Part shown: piece by piece, positions 52,629 through 62,263 of the stretch
Numbering within the stretch: position 1 is the first letter of the stretch
Layout: every line of letters begins with the position of its first letter
Assembly: GCF_003351025.1 (NCBI RefSeq)
Contig: NZ_QPCG01000005.1
Coordinates: 317,164 to 381,163 of the forward strand
Direction of reading: 5' to 3'
DNA length: 64,000 nt
Origin: Mucilaginibacter endophyticus
GTDB taxonomy: Bacteria; Bacteroidota; Bacteroidia; Sphingobacteriales; Sphingobacteriaceae
The notes under the pieces: model-generated
Databases searched by the model: none
Seen by the model: the letters and a program-made list of their open reading frames with translations, nothing else
What the model was told of the DNA's origin: nothing
Made by a program: the position numbers and the translations under genes

Positions 52629-54266
52629 CTACACTTCCTTAGCCAAAAACGGATACCTGTAATCTTTCGGCGGATCAAAGGTTTCTTTGATGGTACGTGG
52701 TGATACCCAGCGTAACAGGTTGATCATTGATCCGGCTTTATCATTAGTGCCCGACCCCCTTGCGCCGCCAAATGGCTGCTGGCCAACTACTGCTCCTGTA
52801 GGTTTATCATTAATATAGAAGTTACCGGCCGCGTTACGTAAACGGGTAGTAGCTTTTTCGATAGCATACCTGTCCTGCGAAATAATTGAGCCGGTAAGCG
52901 CGTAGATTGAAGTTTTATCTACGATGTCAAGGATCTCATCAAATTTATCGTCTTCGTAAACGTAAACAGTTAATACCGGGCCAAAAAGCTCCTCGCACAT
53001 GGTTACGTAATACGGATCTTCAACTTTTAATACAGTTGGCTCAATAAACCAGCCCTGGGTTTTATCATAGTTACCGCCGGCAACAACTTCAACACCTTCG
53101 TCGGCTTTGGCAGCATCAATGTATTTAGCCAGTTTATCAAACGATACTTCGGTGATAACGGCATTTACAAAGTTTTCAAAATCCTCTACCGGACCTATTT
53201 TAAACGAGGTAATATCACGCTGCATGTTTTCTTTTACCGCAGGCCATAATGAAGCCGGGATATAAGCCCTTGAAGCAGCCGAACATTTTTGTCCCTGGTA
53301 TTCAAATGCGCCACGAACAAGTGCAGTGCTTACTACTTCGGCATTAGCGCTTGGGTGGGCAAGTACAAAGTCTTTACCGCCGGTTTCGCCAACAATACGT
53401 GGGTAGGTTTTGTATTTGTGGATATTGGTACCGATAGTTTGCCAGATGTTCTGGAACACTTTGGTTGAACCGGTAAAGTGGATACCTGCAAAATCCGGGT
53501 GGTTAAAGATCACCTCGCCAGCAACAGGGCCATCAACATAAATCAGGTTGATAACGCCATCAGGCACGCCGGCTTCTTTAAATATCTTCATGATCACGTT
53601 GGCAGCATAGATCTGCGGGTAAGCTGGTTTCCAAACCACCACGTTGCCCATCATGGCAGCTGATGCAGGCAGGTTGCCTGCAATAGCGGTAAAGTTAAAT
53701 GGGGTGAGCGCGAACACGAAACCTTCCAGCGGGCGTTGCTCCACACGGTTCCAAACGCCTTTGCCTGATACAGGCGGCTGTTGTTTGTAGATCTCGGTCA
53801 TGTACTCTACGTTGAAACGCAGAAAGTCGATCAGCTCACAAGCCGAATCGATCTCAGCCTGGTAAGCGTTTTTAGACTGGCCAAGCATGGTAGCTGCGTT
53901 GATCTCGGCGCGGTATGGTCCGGCGATAAGCTCGGCAGCTTTCAGGAATATGGCAGCACGTTGTTCCCAGGCCAGGTTTTCCCAGTTGGCTTTGGCTGCA
54001 AGGGCAGCGTCAATAGCAGCGGTAACATGGCTGGCGTCACCTTCGCTGAAGGTAGCCAGTAAATGTTTATGATCATGCGGCGGACGGATTTCCAACTTGG
54101 TGTTGGTACGTACTTCTTTGCCGCCAATGTACATAGGTATATCGATTTGTTGGGCACGACCAGCCTCAAGAGCTGCTTTAAGCGCCACACGCTCCAAACT
54201 CCGCGGACCGTAATTTAAAACGGGCTCATTTACCGGTGCCGGAACATTAAAAAATCCTTTAAGCAT
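52629..54266 (-). CDS. pruA: L-glutamate gamma-semialdehyde dehydrogenase (1-pyrroline-5-carboxylate dehydrogenase)
   Basis: 545 residues from ATG 54266; a TTG start 42 nt upstream is less likely. Aldehyde dehydrogenase superfamily; oxidises P5C/glutamate semialdehyde to glutamate in proline catabolism. Contains GETGGKDFVLAHPSA, catalytic Cys in GQKCSAASRAYIP, and MCEELFGPVLTVYVYED. This single-domain form matches eukaryotic-type P5CDH length. No putA or PRODH gene is near. A TATCTTTG box lies 23 nt before the start. Confidence 0.93.
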   Translation of the reverse strand: MLKGFFNVPAPVNEPVLNYGPRSLERVALKAALEAGRAQQIDIPMYIGGKEVRTNTKLEIRPPHDHKHLLATFSEGDASHVTAAIDAALAAKANWENLAWEQRAAIFLKAAELIAGPYRAEINAATMLGQSKNAYQAEIDSACELIDFLRFNVEYMTEIYKQQPPVSGKGVWNRVEQRPLEGFVFALTPFNFTAIAGNLPASAAMMGNVVVWKPAYPQIYAANVIMKIFKEAGVPDGVINLIYVDGPVAGEVIFNHPDFAGIHFTGSTKVFQNIWQTIGTNIHKYKTYPRIVGETGGKDFVLAHPSANAEVVSTALVRGAFEYQGQKCSAASRAYIPASLWPAVKENMQRDITSFKIGPVEDFENFVNAVITEVSFDKLAKYIDAAKADEGVEVVAGGNYDKTQGWFIEPTVLKVEDPYYVTMCEELFGPVLTVYVYEDDKFDEILDIVDKTSIYALTGSIISQDRYAIEKATTRLRNAAGNFYINDKPTGAVVGQQPFGGARGSGTNDKAGSMINLLRWVSPRTIKETFDPPKDYRYPFLAKEV

Positions 54267-54288
54267 AGATGGGTAATTTATGTTGCCG

Positions 54289-54296
54289 CAAAGATA
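54289..54296 (-). promoter_or_regulatory. -7 box (TATCTTTG) of pruA
   Basis: Minus strand TATCTTTG, an exact TAnnTTTG, ends about 23 nt before the pruA start, with a short implied leader. The -33 TTG is not in a good position. Confidence 0.45.
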
Positions 54297-54426
54297 GGGA
54301 TTTTGCAATTGAAGGTGGGATAGGGGAATGTCAAAATGTAGATGGGGTGATATCTTAATTTGTTTATTACAAAGTTTAAAATGATAATTATATATTTAAA
54401 ATATTATAAACAAACCTTATCAGAGT

Positions 54427-56247
54427 ATGAAATATGAAACCTTGATAAATATATTAGAGCGGATCCGCAACGAAGCCCCTCCAAAGTATAGATTTTATTA
54501 TCCAGCTGAAGACGACATTGAGAAATTAAATCAAGCTCGAAGTAAGGCATTTATTCATCTTTATTTGAAAGTTAAATTTGGCCTGCTTGATTTTGAAGAG
54601 CGCGAACATTTTATTACCGATGGGGCCAATGACGGGGGGATTGATGGTTATTTTATAGATAGGGAAGAGAGAAAGATTTTTTTTATCCAATCTAAGTTTA
54701 GAACGAATAGTAAGAATTTTGAGAATAAGGAAATCACTTTATCCGAGATACTTAATATGGATACGTCTGAAATATCGGAGGGCAATATCAAAAATGAAGA
54801 TGGAATAGAATACAATGGGAAAATTAAACAACTAATTAGGGAAATTAGTTCGATTGAAGATATAGGGAAATATAATTATCATGTGATAATTTTAGCAAAT
54901 CTTAAAATTGATAAACCATCAAAACTAAAAGCGCTGACCGGTGGATTTCCTTGTACTATTTTTGATTTTGAAAGATGTTATAATGAGTTGATATTTCCCG
55001 TTGTTACTGGAACTTTTTACAATTTATCTGAATTAGCTATAAATATAAATTTAAGTGATAAAGGTTCAAGTTCAAAAGTTAGTTATAAAGTAAAGACAGA
55101 GTTTAAAGAATGCAATATTGCTGTATTATTTGTGCCGACTTTAGAAATTGCGAAGATTCTATATAAATATAAAAATTCTATACTAAAGTTTAATCCGAGA
55201 AGTTATCTTGATTTAGCCAGTAGCACAGTTAATAGAGCAATTAGGGATACAATAGTAAATAGAACGACAAATGAATTTGCTTTATTTAATAATGGGATTA
55301 CGATTCTTTCTGATAAAACTTATTATAATGAAAATGTAGGTGTAAAAGATCGAGCACAACTTACAATTACAAATGGTCAAATAATTAATGGCGGTCAAAC
55401 AGCATACACCTTAAGTCTCATATACGATTTATACGTAAAAGAAGGTAAGGATCCGAGTACGGTTTTGATTGATAAAGAGGTTTTGTTAAAAGTGATAACA
55501 TTTGATAAGGACGAACCAGATACTGATAAGAAGTTGGAACTTATTGAAGCTATATCAAAGGCTACAAATCAACAAACGGAAGTTACTGAATCCGATAGGA
55601 GGTCGAATGATAAAATACAGATCGAGATTCAGGAAAAGATCTTTCAAGAATTTGGTTATTATTATGAACGAAAAAGAGGCGAGTTTGGTGACGGGATTAG
55701 GAATAAATACATTGACAGGTCTATGATTATAAATCGAGATCATTTTTTAAGACTTTGCTTATCTTGTGATCTGAAGCCTGCTCAAGCAAGACGAAATAGC
55801 GAAACCGCCAATTTTATTCAATCGAACTTTGAGAATACCTTAAATGATTCAAGTAGATATAGAGAATATTTCTATGCTTATACTTGCTTTAAAGTGTTAG
55901 ATGAAATTCAATCGGCTTTAGATAGGGATTCAAAAAATATCCAGGGGGAGTTAAATTATGGGAATGCACTACGATATGGGAAATATTGTGTGGTTTCAGT
56001 TGCCTCTAAATTTTTTGACAACAAAATAGCAAGTGAAAGTTTCTATGAATTTGCAGATAGATCAGTAAGAGAAATATTGGGCAAGTGGATGAGTTTTGAA
56101 AAACATATCGAAAATTTAAATCACAATAAAATTTATTTTAGAGAGATGGTTGATTACGAAAATCAGCAAATGAGAATTGAATTAAATTATACAGGATATT
56201 ACAAGGGGCGGACGCTAAATGAGGACTTAATTAATTATTTTAAATGA
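54427..56247 (+). CDS. AIPR family phage-defence protein (abortive infection)
   Basis: 606 residues, strikingly AT-rich with many AAA/AAT/ATA codons, unlike its neighbours. N-terminal PD-(D/E)xK-like nuclease region: TDGANDGGIDGYFIDREERKIFFIQSKFR (64-92; D73, Q88 and K90). AIPR core: FALFNNGITILSD (about 282-294) and TNGQIINGGQTAYTLSLIYD (about 314-333). Family members are linked to phage resistance and often sit near restriction-modification or Z1 genes; none is adjacent here. Its stop overlaps a further ATG (ATGA at 56244-56247). Likely horizontally acquired. Family call is firm; its target is unknown. Confidence 0.88.
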   Translation: MKYETLINILERIRNEAPPKYRFYYPAEDDIEKLNQARSKAFIHLYLKVKFGLLDFEEREHFITDGANDGGIDGYFIDREERKIFFIQSKFRTNSKNFENKEITLSEILNMDTSEISEGNIKNEDGIEYNGKIKQLIREISSIEDIGKYNYHVIILANLKIDKPSKLKALTGGFPCTIFDFERCYNELIFPVVTGTFYNLSELAININLSDKGSSSKVSYKVKTEFKECNIAVLFVPTLEIAKILYKYKNSILKFNPRSYLDLASSTVNRAIRDTIVNRTTNEFALFNNGITILSDKTYYNENVGVKDRAQLTITNGQIINGGQTAYTLSLIYDLYVKEGKDPSTVLIDKEVLLKVITFDKDEPDTDKKLELIEAISKATNQQTEVTESDRRSNDKIQIEIQEKIFQEFGYYYERKRGEFGDGIRNKYIDRSMIINRDHFLRLCLSCDLKPAQARRNSETANFIQSNFENTLNDSSRYREYFYAYTCFKVLDEIQSALDRDSKNIQGELNYGNALRYGKYCVVSVASKFFDNKIASESFYEFADRSVREILGKWMSFEKHIENLNHNKIYFREMVDYENQQMRIELNYTGYYKGRTLNEDLINYFK

Positions 56248-56342
56248 TTATAGTCGATGGTCTCTCTATTGAAATAAGTTTGGCAAAACAAGAGAATGTT
56301 TATGATTATAGAAATACTTTCTCATGCAACTCACCCCAATAG
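56244..56342 (+). pseudogene. Short ORF overlapping the AIPR stop, possible remnant of a partner gene
   Basis: ATG 56244 overlaps the AIPR TGA (ATGA) and reads 32 residues (MIIVDGLSIEISLAKQENVY...NTFSCNSPQ) to TAG at 56340-56342. AT-rich like AIPR up to about 56323, where the DUF1801 gene begins. ATGA overlap is typical of translationally coupled operon partners. A truncated second gene is inferred; the sequence is too short to assign. Confidence 0.4.
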
Positions 56343-56707
56343 ATCACTTCTACCTCACTAAAGAGGAGCCCAACAAAAGCTGCCTCCTTGCCCTGCGCGA
56401 TATTATCCTGGCACAAGATCCTGATGTCACCGCCGAGTGGAAATACAATATGCCTTTCTTTTATTATAAAGGCAAAATGTTTTGCTACCTGTGGGTGCAT
56501 ACCAAAAAGCAGTGGCCGTTTTTAGGTATGGTTGAGGGTAAGCACCTGCACCATCCCGATTTGACATTTGAAGATCGCGCCCGGATCAAGATCATGATTT
56601 TTAATCCCGAAGAGGATTTGCCTGTTGATACCATCCGGTTTATTTTGAATGAGGCTATCGATCTGTACAGATCGGGGTTAATTAAATTGCCGAAGAGAAA
56701 GCAGTAG
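56324..56707 (+). CDS. DUF1801 domain protein
   Basis: 127 residues. YdhG/Fra-like fold: TPIDHFYLTKEEPNKSCLLALRDIILAQDPDVTAEWKYNMPFFYYKGKMFCYLWVH and MVEGKHLHHPDLTFEDRARIKIMIFNPEEDLPVDTIRFILNEAIDLYRSG. Small soluble protein, function unknown. It begins where the AT-rich DNA ends, so it marks the right side of the acquired segment. Normal length for the family. Confidence 0.85.
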   Translation: MQLTPIDHFYLTKEEPNKSCLLALRDIILAQDPDVTAEWKYNMPFFYYKGKMFCYLWVHTKKQWPFLGMVEGKHLHHPDLTFEDRARIKIMIFNPEEDLPVDTIRFILNEAIDLYRSGLIKLPKRKQ

Positions 56708-56726
56708 GATCCAATATGAAAAGTTT

Positions 56727-56798
56727 TGTCATGCTGAGCGCGTCGAAGCATGGCGGGCAGGCCTCTGCGTGTGACCCTTCGACAGGCTCAGGGTGACA
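56727..56798. repeat. Palindromic intergenic repeat (TCATGCTGAGC...GTCGAAG)
   Basis: Arms TGTCATGCTGAGCGCGTCGA (56727-56746) and its complement CGACAGGCTCAGGGTGACA (about 56780-56798). This word pair is frequent in Bacteroidota intergenic DNA, from memory. Between the DUF1801 gene and leuS. Confidence 0.7.
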
Positions 56799-56804
56799 GG
56801 CCAC

Positions 56805-56839
56805 AAAAAAGCCCCGGCATCGCAGAGCGATACCGGGGC
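56805..56839 (-). terminator. Terminator of leuS
   Basis: Thirteen-bp stem with one mismatch (56811-56823 with 56827-56839), loop AGA, and on the minus strand a T-run (56805-56810). It serves leuS, whose stop lies 41 nt away. Confidence 0.85.
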
Positions 56840-56879
56840 TTAAAATTTTAAAGTACCCCCTTTAGGGGGGCGGAGGGGG

Positions 56880-59684
56880 CTACACCACCATATTAACAAT
56901 GCGGCCTTTAACCACAATCAGTTTTTTAGGGGTTTTGCCGTCCAGGTATTTTTGTACATCGGCGTTAGCTAAAACGGTTGCTTCTATTTCTTTAACGTCA
57001 AGGCTTAACGAGATGCTCAGGTTCATTTTCATTTTACCATTGATAGAGATCGGATAAGCAAACTCGTCTTCAACCAAATATTCTGCATTGAATTTAGGGA
57101 ATGGCGCATATGATAAAGTACCATCGGCATTACCTAACAGCGACCATAACTCCTCGCAGATATGTGGCGCATATGATGACAGGATGATCACCATATCCTG
57201 CAAAATAGCGCGGTTGTTGCATTTCAGATCGGTAAGCTCATTAACAGCGATCATAAAGCTTGAAACCGAAGTGTTGAAGGAGAAACGCTCAATATCTTCC
57301 TCAACCTTTTTAATGATCTTATGTAATGATTTCAACTCGGCTTTTGACGGGGCTGCATCGCTTACGCCAAATTCCCAGGCATCATTATGGAATAACCTCC
57401 AAAATTTACGCAGGAACTTGAACACACCCTCGATACCATTGGTATTCCAAGGTTTGCTCTGCTCCAGCGGACCTAAGAACATTTCGTACATGCGTAAAGT
57501 ATCGGCACCAAAACGGCCGATGATGTCGTCCGGGTTCACTACGTTGAACTTTGATTTTGACATCTTTTCAACTTCGACACCGCAGATGTATTTGCCGCCT
57601 TCAAGTATAAACTCGGCATCAGCAAATTCCGGACGCCATTGTTTGAATTTTTCGATGTTCAGGACTTCATTCTCCACAATGTTAACATCAACGTGGATCG
57701 GTGAAGTTTTATATTGTTTAATTAAACCGTGTGATACTAAAGTATTAGTTCCGCGACCTTCTTCATCAATCAGCCTGTAAACAAAATTACTACGGCCCTG
57801 GATCATGCCTTGGTTAATCAGTTTTTTGAAAGGCTCTTCTTCCACAACAAGGTCAAGATCCTTCAAAAACTTATTCCAGAAACGGCTGTACAACAGGTGA
57901 CCGGTAGCGTGTTCGCTGCCGCCGATGTAAAGGTCAACGTCTTTCCAGTATTCAATAGCCTCGTGCGATGCAAACTCTTTATCGTTTTGGGCGTCCATAT
58001 AACGGTACCAGTACCAGCTTGAACCAGCCCAGCCTGGCATAGTGCTTAGTTCATAAGCCAAACCGCCCTCATATTTCCAATCTTCGGCGCGGCCCAGTGG
58101 TGGTTCGCCGGTTTCGGTAGGGAGGTATTTGTCAATTTCAGGTAGCAACAATGGCAGATGGCTTTCGTCAATTAAGTATGGCAAGCCATCTTTAAAGTAA
58201 ACCGGCACTGGTTCACCCCAGTAACGCTGACGGCCAAAAATGGCATCGCGCATCCTGAAGTTAACTTTGGCTTTACCAGCGCTAATCTCTTCCAGTTTGG
58301 CAACCACGGCAGCGGTCGCTTCTTTGTATGCTAAGCCGTTGATAAAGTCCGAATTGATGTATTTACCTTCTTTGGTTGGGTCGGCTTCAGTTTCGATGTT
58401 TTGAATATCGAGGATCTGTACTACCGGCAAATTAAAATGCTTTGCAAACAGGAAATCACGCTGATCGCCCGATGGTACCGCCATAACCGCCCCGGTTCCG
58501 TAACCTGCCAAAACGTAATCGGCAATCCAGATAGGGATTTGCTGACCGTTCAGCGGGTTAAGTACGTAGCTGCCGGTAAACGCGCCAGATACGGTTTTGG
58601 CGTCAGCCATCCTGTCCAGTTCCGATTTCTTTTTGGTTTGAGCGATGTATGCTTCGATATCTGCCTTTTGCTCGGCTGTGGTTAATGAAGCTACCAGTTC
58701 ATGCTCAGGGGCAATTACCAGGAAAGTAACACCGAAAATGGTATCAACACGAGTAGTAAATACTTCGATGAAATCGGTATCCAAAGCGGCGTTATGACCT
58801 GATTTGTCTATGGGGAATTTTACTGATGCTCCGGTACTTTTGCCTATCCAGTTCCTTTGCATTTCTTTCAAAGGTTCCGGCCAGTCAATAGTGTCCAGGC
58901 CTTGTAATAACCTTTCGGCATAGGCAGTAATGCGCATGCTCCACTGGGTCATCTTCTTTTGCTCAACAGGGTAGCCGCCGCGCTCGCTAAAGCCGTCTTT
59001 TACCTCGTCGTTTGCCAATACGGTACCAAGGGCCGGGCACCAGTTTACGGTGCTTTCGCGCAGGTAAGTAAGGCGGTATTTTAACAGTTCGTCCTGCTGT
59101 TGCTGGTTGCTGAACGCTTTCCATTCATCGGCAGTAAAACTTAAAATTTCATCATCACAAACGGCATTGATACCTGCAGAACCTTTAGTTTCAAAATGCG
59201 CAGCCAGCTTATCAATTGACTGGGCTTTGTCGGCATCTTTATTATACCAGCTGTTAAACAGCTGCATAAAGATCCACTGTGTCCATTTATAATAGTCGGG
59301 CGAGCTGGTACGAACCTCGCGGCTCCAATCGAACGAAAAACCGATCTGATCAAGCTGGCGACGGTAGGTAGCAATATTATCTTCGGTAGTTATGGCAGGG
59401 TGCTGACCGGTTTGAATAGCGTATTGCTCGGCAGGTAAGCCAAAGCTATCATAACCCATTGGGTGCAACACGTTAAAGCCTTTTAAACGTTTGTAGCGTG
59501 CAAAAATATCTGAAGCGATATAGCCCAGCGGGTGCCCAACATGCAGACCAGCCCCTGATGGGTAAGGGAACATATCCAGCACATAATACTTGGGTTTACT
59601 GCTTTTGTCTTCGGCTTTGAAGGTTTGGTTTTGTGCCCAAAACTGCTGCCATTTTTGCTCTATCTCTTTAAATTGGTAGTCCAT
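56880..59684 (-). CDS. leuS: Leucyl-tRNA synthetase
   Basis: 934 residues; charges tRNA-Leu. HIGH-type motif PYPSGAGLHVGHPLGY with HVGH at 48-51, KMSKS at about 704-710 (EKMSKSKFNVVNPDDII), editing CP1 domain between (TTRVDTIFGVTFLVIAPEHELV), and C-terminal anticodon and RNA-binding parts. About 70 residues longer than E. coli LeuRS, as usual in Bacteroidota. No tRNA gene nearby. A palindromic spacer follows its promoter side. Confidence 0.97.
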   Translation of the reverse strand: MDYQFKEIEQKWQQFWAQNQTFKAEDKSSKPKYYVLDMFPYPSGAGLHVGHPLGYIASDIFARYKRLKGFNVLHPMGYDSFGLPAEQYAIQTGQHPAITTEDNIATYRRQLDQIGFSFDWSREVRTSSPDYYKWTQWIFMQLFNSWYNKDADKAQSIDKLAAHFETKGSAGINAVCDDEILSFTADEWKAFSNQQQQDELLKYRLTYLRESTVNWCPALGTVLANDEVKDGFSERGGYPVEQKKMTQWSMRITAYAERLLQGLDTIDWPEPLKEMQRNWIGKSTGASVKFPIDKSGHNAALDTDFIEVFTTRVDTIFGVTFLVIAPEHELVASLTTAEQKADIEAYIAQTKKKSELDRMADAKTVSGAFTGSYVLNPLNGQQIPIWIADYVLAGYGTGAVMAVPSGDQRDFLFAKHFNLPVVQILDIQNIETEADPTKEGKYINSDFINGLAYKEATAAVVAKLEEISAGKAKVNFRMRDAIFGRQRYWGEPVPVYFKDGLPYLIDESHLPLLLPEIDKYLPTETGEPPLGRAEDWKYEGGLAYELSTMPGWAGSSWYWYRYMDAQNDKEFASHEAIEYWKDVDLYIGGSEHATGHLLYSRFWNKFLKDLDLVVEEEPFKKLINQGMIQGRSNFVYRLIDEEGRGTNTLVSHGLIKQYKTSPIHVDVNIVENEVLNIEKFKQWRPEFADAEFILEGGKYICGVEVEKMSKSKFNVVNPDDIIGRFGADTLRMYEMFLGPLEQSKPWNTNGIEGVFKFLRKFWRLFHNDAWEFGVSDAAPSKAELKSLHKIIKKVEEDIERFSFNTSVSSFMIAVNELTDLKCNNRAILQDMVIILSSYAPHICEELWSLLGNADGTLSYAPFPKFNAEYLVEDEFAYPISINGKMKMNLSISLSLDVKEIEATVLANADVQKYLDGKTPKKLIVVKGRIVNMVV

Positions 59685-59865
59685 TTGATTTTTTACGCGT
59701 ATGAGGTTGCGAAATTAAGCATTTCCCTATTAGTTTAGTAGTTATTAATGGATTAGTTGCAGGAATTGTGTGCGGAACGGCATGATTTTATGTGGTGCTC
59801 TCAAGAGTAACGGTTATTAAAGATGGATAAGGCCTTGAAGTAGAAATGGCATGCCGTATAGTTGA

Positions 59866-60000
59866 CTCACCCGGTCTACGCTACGCTGGACCACCCTCTC
59901 TCCGGCTTCGCCGCAAAGAGGGAAAAGAAAATAAAAAACAAAACCGCCCTCTTTACGCTTGCGTGGAGAGGGGTGACAAGCGTAGCGATGTCGGGGTGAG
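59866..60000. repeat. Large palindromic repeat (CTCACCCNG...CCCTCTCTCC)
   Basis: Left arm 59866-59922 and right arm 59947-60000 are imperfect inverted repeats of about 55 nt around an A-rich centre. Each arm contains its own hairpin (CCCTCTCTCCGGC...AAAGAGGG and CCCTCTTTACGC...GAGAGGGG). The surrounding gap of about 500 nt between leuS and the lipoprotein gene has no ORF that I trust. Confidence 0.65.
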
Positions 60001-60165
60001 TAGATATGCGCGATGATTTGCACAATTATGTATTTTGCCGGTATTGCACTCCACAACACTACCTAACCTTTTGCACTACCATTTCGTACAAGCGGATGTA
60101 AACGAGATTATAACCCTTCTACCCTTAAATATTTTCAAAATTTCTTTAATTAATTGATAATAAGT

Positions 60166-60173
60166 TAAATTTG
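60166..60173 (+). promoter_or_regulatory. -7 box (TAAATTTG) before lipoprotein gene
   Basis: TAAATTTG, matching TAnnTTTG, ends 20 nt before the ATG at 60193. No TTTG at -33. Half-promoter. Confidence 0.4.
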
Positions 60174-60192
60174 CACCCGTAAAATCCTAAAC

Positions 60193-60993
60193 ATGAAACA
60201 CAACTACAAAGTTATAGTATTGCTGCTTGCCGGCATTATTGCCATTTACACCTCGTGCCATAAGCTTAATATGGCGCCTGCCAATCAAAGTACCGTAAGT
60301 AAAAAAGAAGCCAGCGTGCAAATTGCACAAAGCCTTGTTGGTATTTTTAATCCTGAAAATGGCGGCTTTGATTTTAAGAATGGCTTAAGCATGCCAACCG
60401 ACCTTACCCTGAACAAAAAAGGGAAGATCAAAGTACAATCGGTTGATCCAAAACCCGAGTGTGGTGCTAAAAAAGATACCACCATTTCGCTTAATTTAGA
60501 TGAAAGCGATACCTCTAAGCTTGACATCTGGGCTAAGGTTAAGTACGAGCTTACCTGCACTAACGGCATTCCATCGGGTGTTACTGCTAACGATAGCTTA
60601 AACATGACTATGGTAAGCGGCGAATATAAGTTGCTTTTAAAAATGGGCGAAAACCTGACGCTGAGAAGCCTTAATCCGGGTGTTGCACACGCGCAATATT
60701 CATTTGATGGCCCGGTGAATTATTACGCTAAAGTTGATTATACCAAGCCAACAACCGACAATCCAAATGTTGAAGGTACGTTTAATTATAATTTTAAATC
60801 AATTGTTGTTGATCCTAACAAAGACCCTGATTTTATTTTAAGCGGTAGTGCCACCTTTGCAAGTAAAGGTAATATCGGCAAAAACACCTGGAATTATAAA
60901 GGAACCATAACCTTTTTAGGTGGCCATAAAGCTAAGATCACTATTGAAGGTACAGTTTATACCGCCGACCTGATGACCGGCGAAGTAAACTAA
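60193..60993 (+). CDS. Lipoprotein A of a paralogous pair
   Basis: 266 residues. Signal ending IIAIYTSC, Cys at about 21. Low-complexity linker then beta-rich sequence. The C-terminal block SGSATFASKGNIGKNTWNYKGTITFLGGHKAKITIEGTVYTADLMTGEV closely parallels the next gene. Envelope-anchored; function unknown. No recognised family. Terminator follows. Confidence 0.8.
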   Translation: MKHNYKVIVLLLAGIIAIYTSCHKLNMAPANQSTVSKKEASVQIAQSLVGIFNPENGGFDFKNGLSMPTDLTLNKKGKIKVQSVDPKPECGAKKDTTISLNLDESDTSKLDIWAKVKYELTCTNGIPSGVTANDSLNMTMVSGEYKLLLKMGENLTLRSLNPGVAHAQYSFDGPVNYYAKVDYTKPTTDNPNVEGTFNYNFKSIVVDPNKDPDFILSGSATFASKGNIGKNTWNYKGTITFLGGHKAKITIEGTVYTADLMTGEVN

Positions 60994-61010
60994 TCCAGTA
61001 AAAAATAGAA

Positions 61011-61047
61011 AAGCCCTGCTTCTTTGAATAGGAAGCGGGGCTTTTTT
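61011..61047 (+). terminator. Terminator after lipoprotein A
   Basis: Twelve-bp stem (61011-61022 with 61032-61043, one wobble) followed by six T residues. Confidence 0.88.
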
Positions 61048-61351
61048 ATGTGCAGTACTTTTCTATCGGTATTAAAAGCCCCATTTAGAAATAAGGTGGC
61101 ATAGTTTTTAGTGATTGCCGGACTGGGGAATTAGTTCCCCGTTTTTATTCCTCAAAGCGGGGAATTTAGATAAGAATGGCTTTATTTTAAAATGCTATAA
61201 GAGCTTGTAAAGCTGAGTTTATTTTCGCTTTGTTCAGATAATCAGGATGAAAGCATAAAATGTGGTGTTTTGCAAAAGTTATTTTGGCAATGGTATGCTT
61301 GTTGCCAAAATAGAGCGAAAAGGCTCTAAACTTAAATCTTATATCACATTT
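61048..61351. other. Gap of about 300 nt between lipoprotein genes
   Basis: Holds two small hairpins, GGGGAA/TTCCCC (about 61125-61140) and CCCCG/CGGGG (about 61137-61162). Frame 61262 runs into lipoprotein B, but its early residues lack a signal peptide. No other gene seen. Confidence 0.45.
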
Positions 61352-62125
61352 ATGAAATTAAATCTACGCGGCTTACTCCCTTTCCTGGCAGGTGTGGCTG
61401 TTCTTTATTCTGCCTGTACTAAATCAGGAGCTGTAAAACCCGATACTTCAAATGTAAAAGCAAGCGATAACGTAGCCAGCTCCGCAATTGCAGATAACCT
61501 TGCAAAATCATTAGCGGGTTCATTTGGTGGTTCCAGCGTTAAAGATGGCGTTGCCCCTTCAATTAATTCATCATCTAAAGTTAAAGTACAAAGTACCTAT
61601 AGTTGCGGTTTTTATGTAGATACCGCCCTGAACTATGTATTTAACCAGGGTGATACCTTAAAGGCAACTAAAACCGGCGGCGTTCAATACTACTTTGTAT
61701 GCGAGAATGACAAAACTGTTGGTTATGATTCAATTGATTCGTTAAATACCGTAGGCAGTGGGCCTGGTTTCTCTTACGTGTATAACATCGTTCAAAAATA
61801 CAAGGTAAGGGGCGTTAACACCAATAATTCCAATTTCTCGATGGAAGGCCCTATGAAAGCCTATGCCGATAATGAATACCCGAGGTACAAAACTTTCAGC
61901 AGGGTTCACAACACTTATGTGTTCAGCAAACTTTATATACACGGTGACGATAACTTTGATATCACCAGCGGTACCGCAACCTTCCATTCGGAAGGCAAAA
62001 CAAATGGTGGCGGCTGGGATTACAGTGGTACTATCACGTTCCTGGGTAACCACAAAGCTAAACTTACTTTCCTTAACAAGACATTCTTAGTTGATTTGTT
62101 AACCGGTACATCAACACCGGCTTAA
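61352..62125 (+). CDS. Lipoprotein B of a paralogous pair
   Basis: 257 residues from ATG 61352, giving MKLNLRGLLPFLAGVAVLYSAC with the lipobox Cys at 22. An ATG at 61262 is preceded by no signal. Central beta-rich region with Cys in TYSCGFYVD and YFVCENDKT. C-terminal SGTATFHSEGKTNGGGWDYSGTITFLGNHKAKLTFLNKTFLVDLLTG matches lipoprotein A, though overall similarity is moderate. Function unknown. Confidence 0.8.
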   Translation: MKLNLRGLLPFLAGVAVLYSACTKSGAVKPDTSNVKASDNVASSAIADNLAKSLAGSFGGSSVKDGVAPSINSSSKVKVQSTYSCGFYVDTALNYVFNQGDTLKATKTGGVQYYFVCENDKTVGYDSIDSLNTVGSGPGFSYVYNIVQKYKVRGVNTNNSNFSMEGPMKAYADNEYPRYKTFSRVHNTYVFSKLYIHGDDNFDITSGTATFHSEGKTNGGGWDYSGTITFLGNHKAKLTFLNKTFLVDLLTGTSTPA

Positions 62126-62156
62126 TAAAAAAGACCTTTCAGCCAAATAAGTTCAT

Positions 62157-62190
62157 GCCCTGTGCCGGTTTTTCGGTACGGGGCTTTTTT
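62157..62190 (+). terminator. Terminator after lipoprotein B
   Basis: Ten-bp stem (62157-62166 with 62175-62184), then six T residues. Confidence 0.85.
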
Positions 62191-62263
62191 GTGGGCGAAA
62201 ATTAACTTGCTATATTGCTGCACTAACCCGTAGCTACCCCTTTAGGTTGTCGGGAGATAAACC

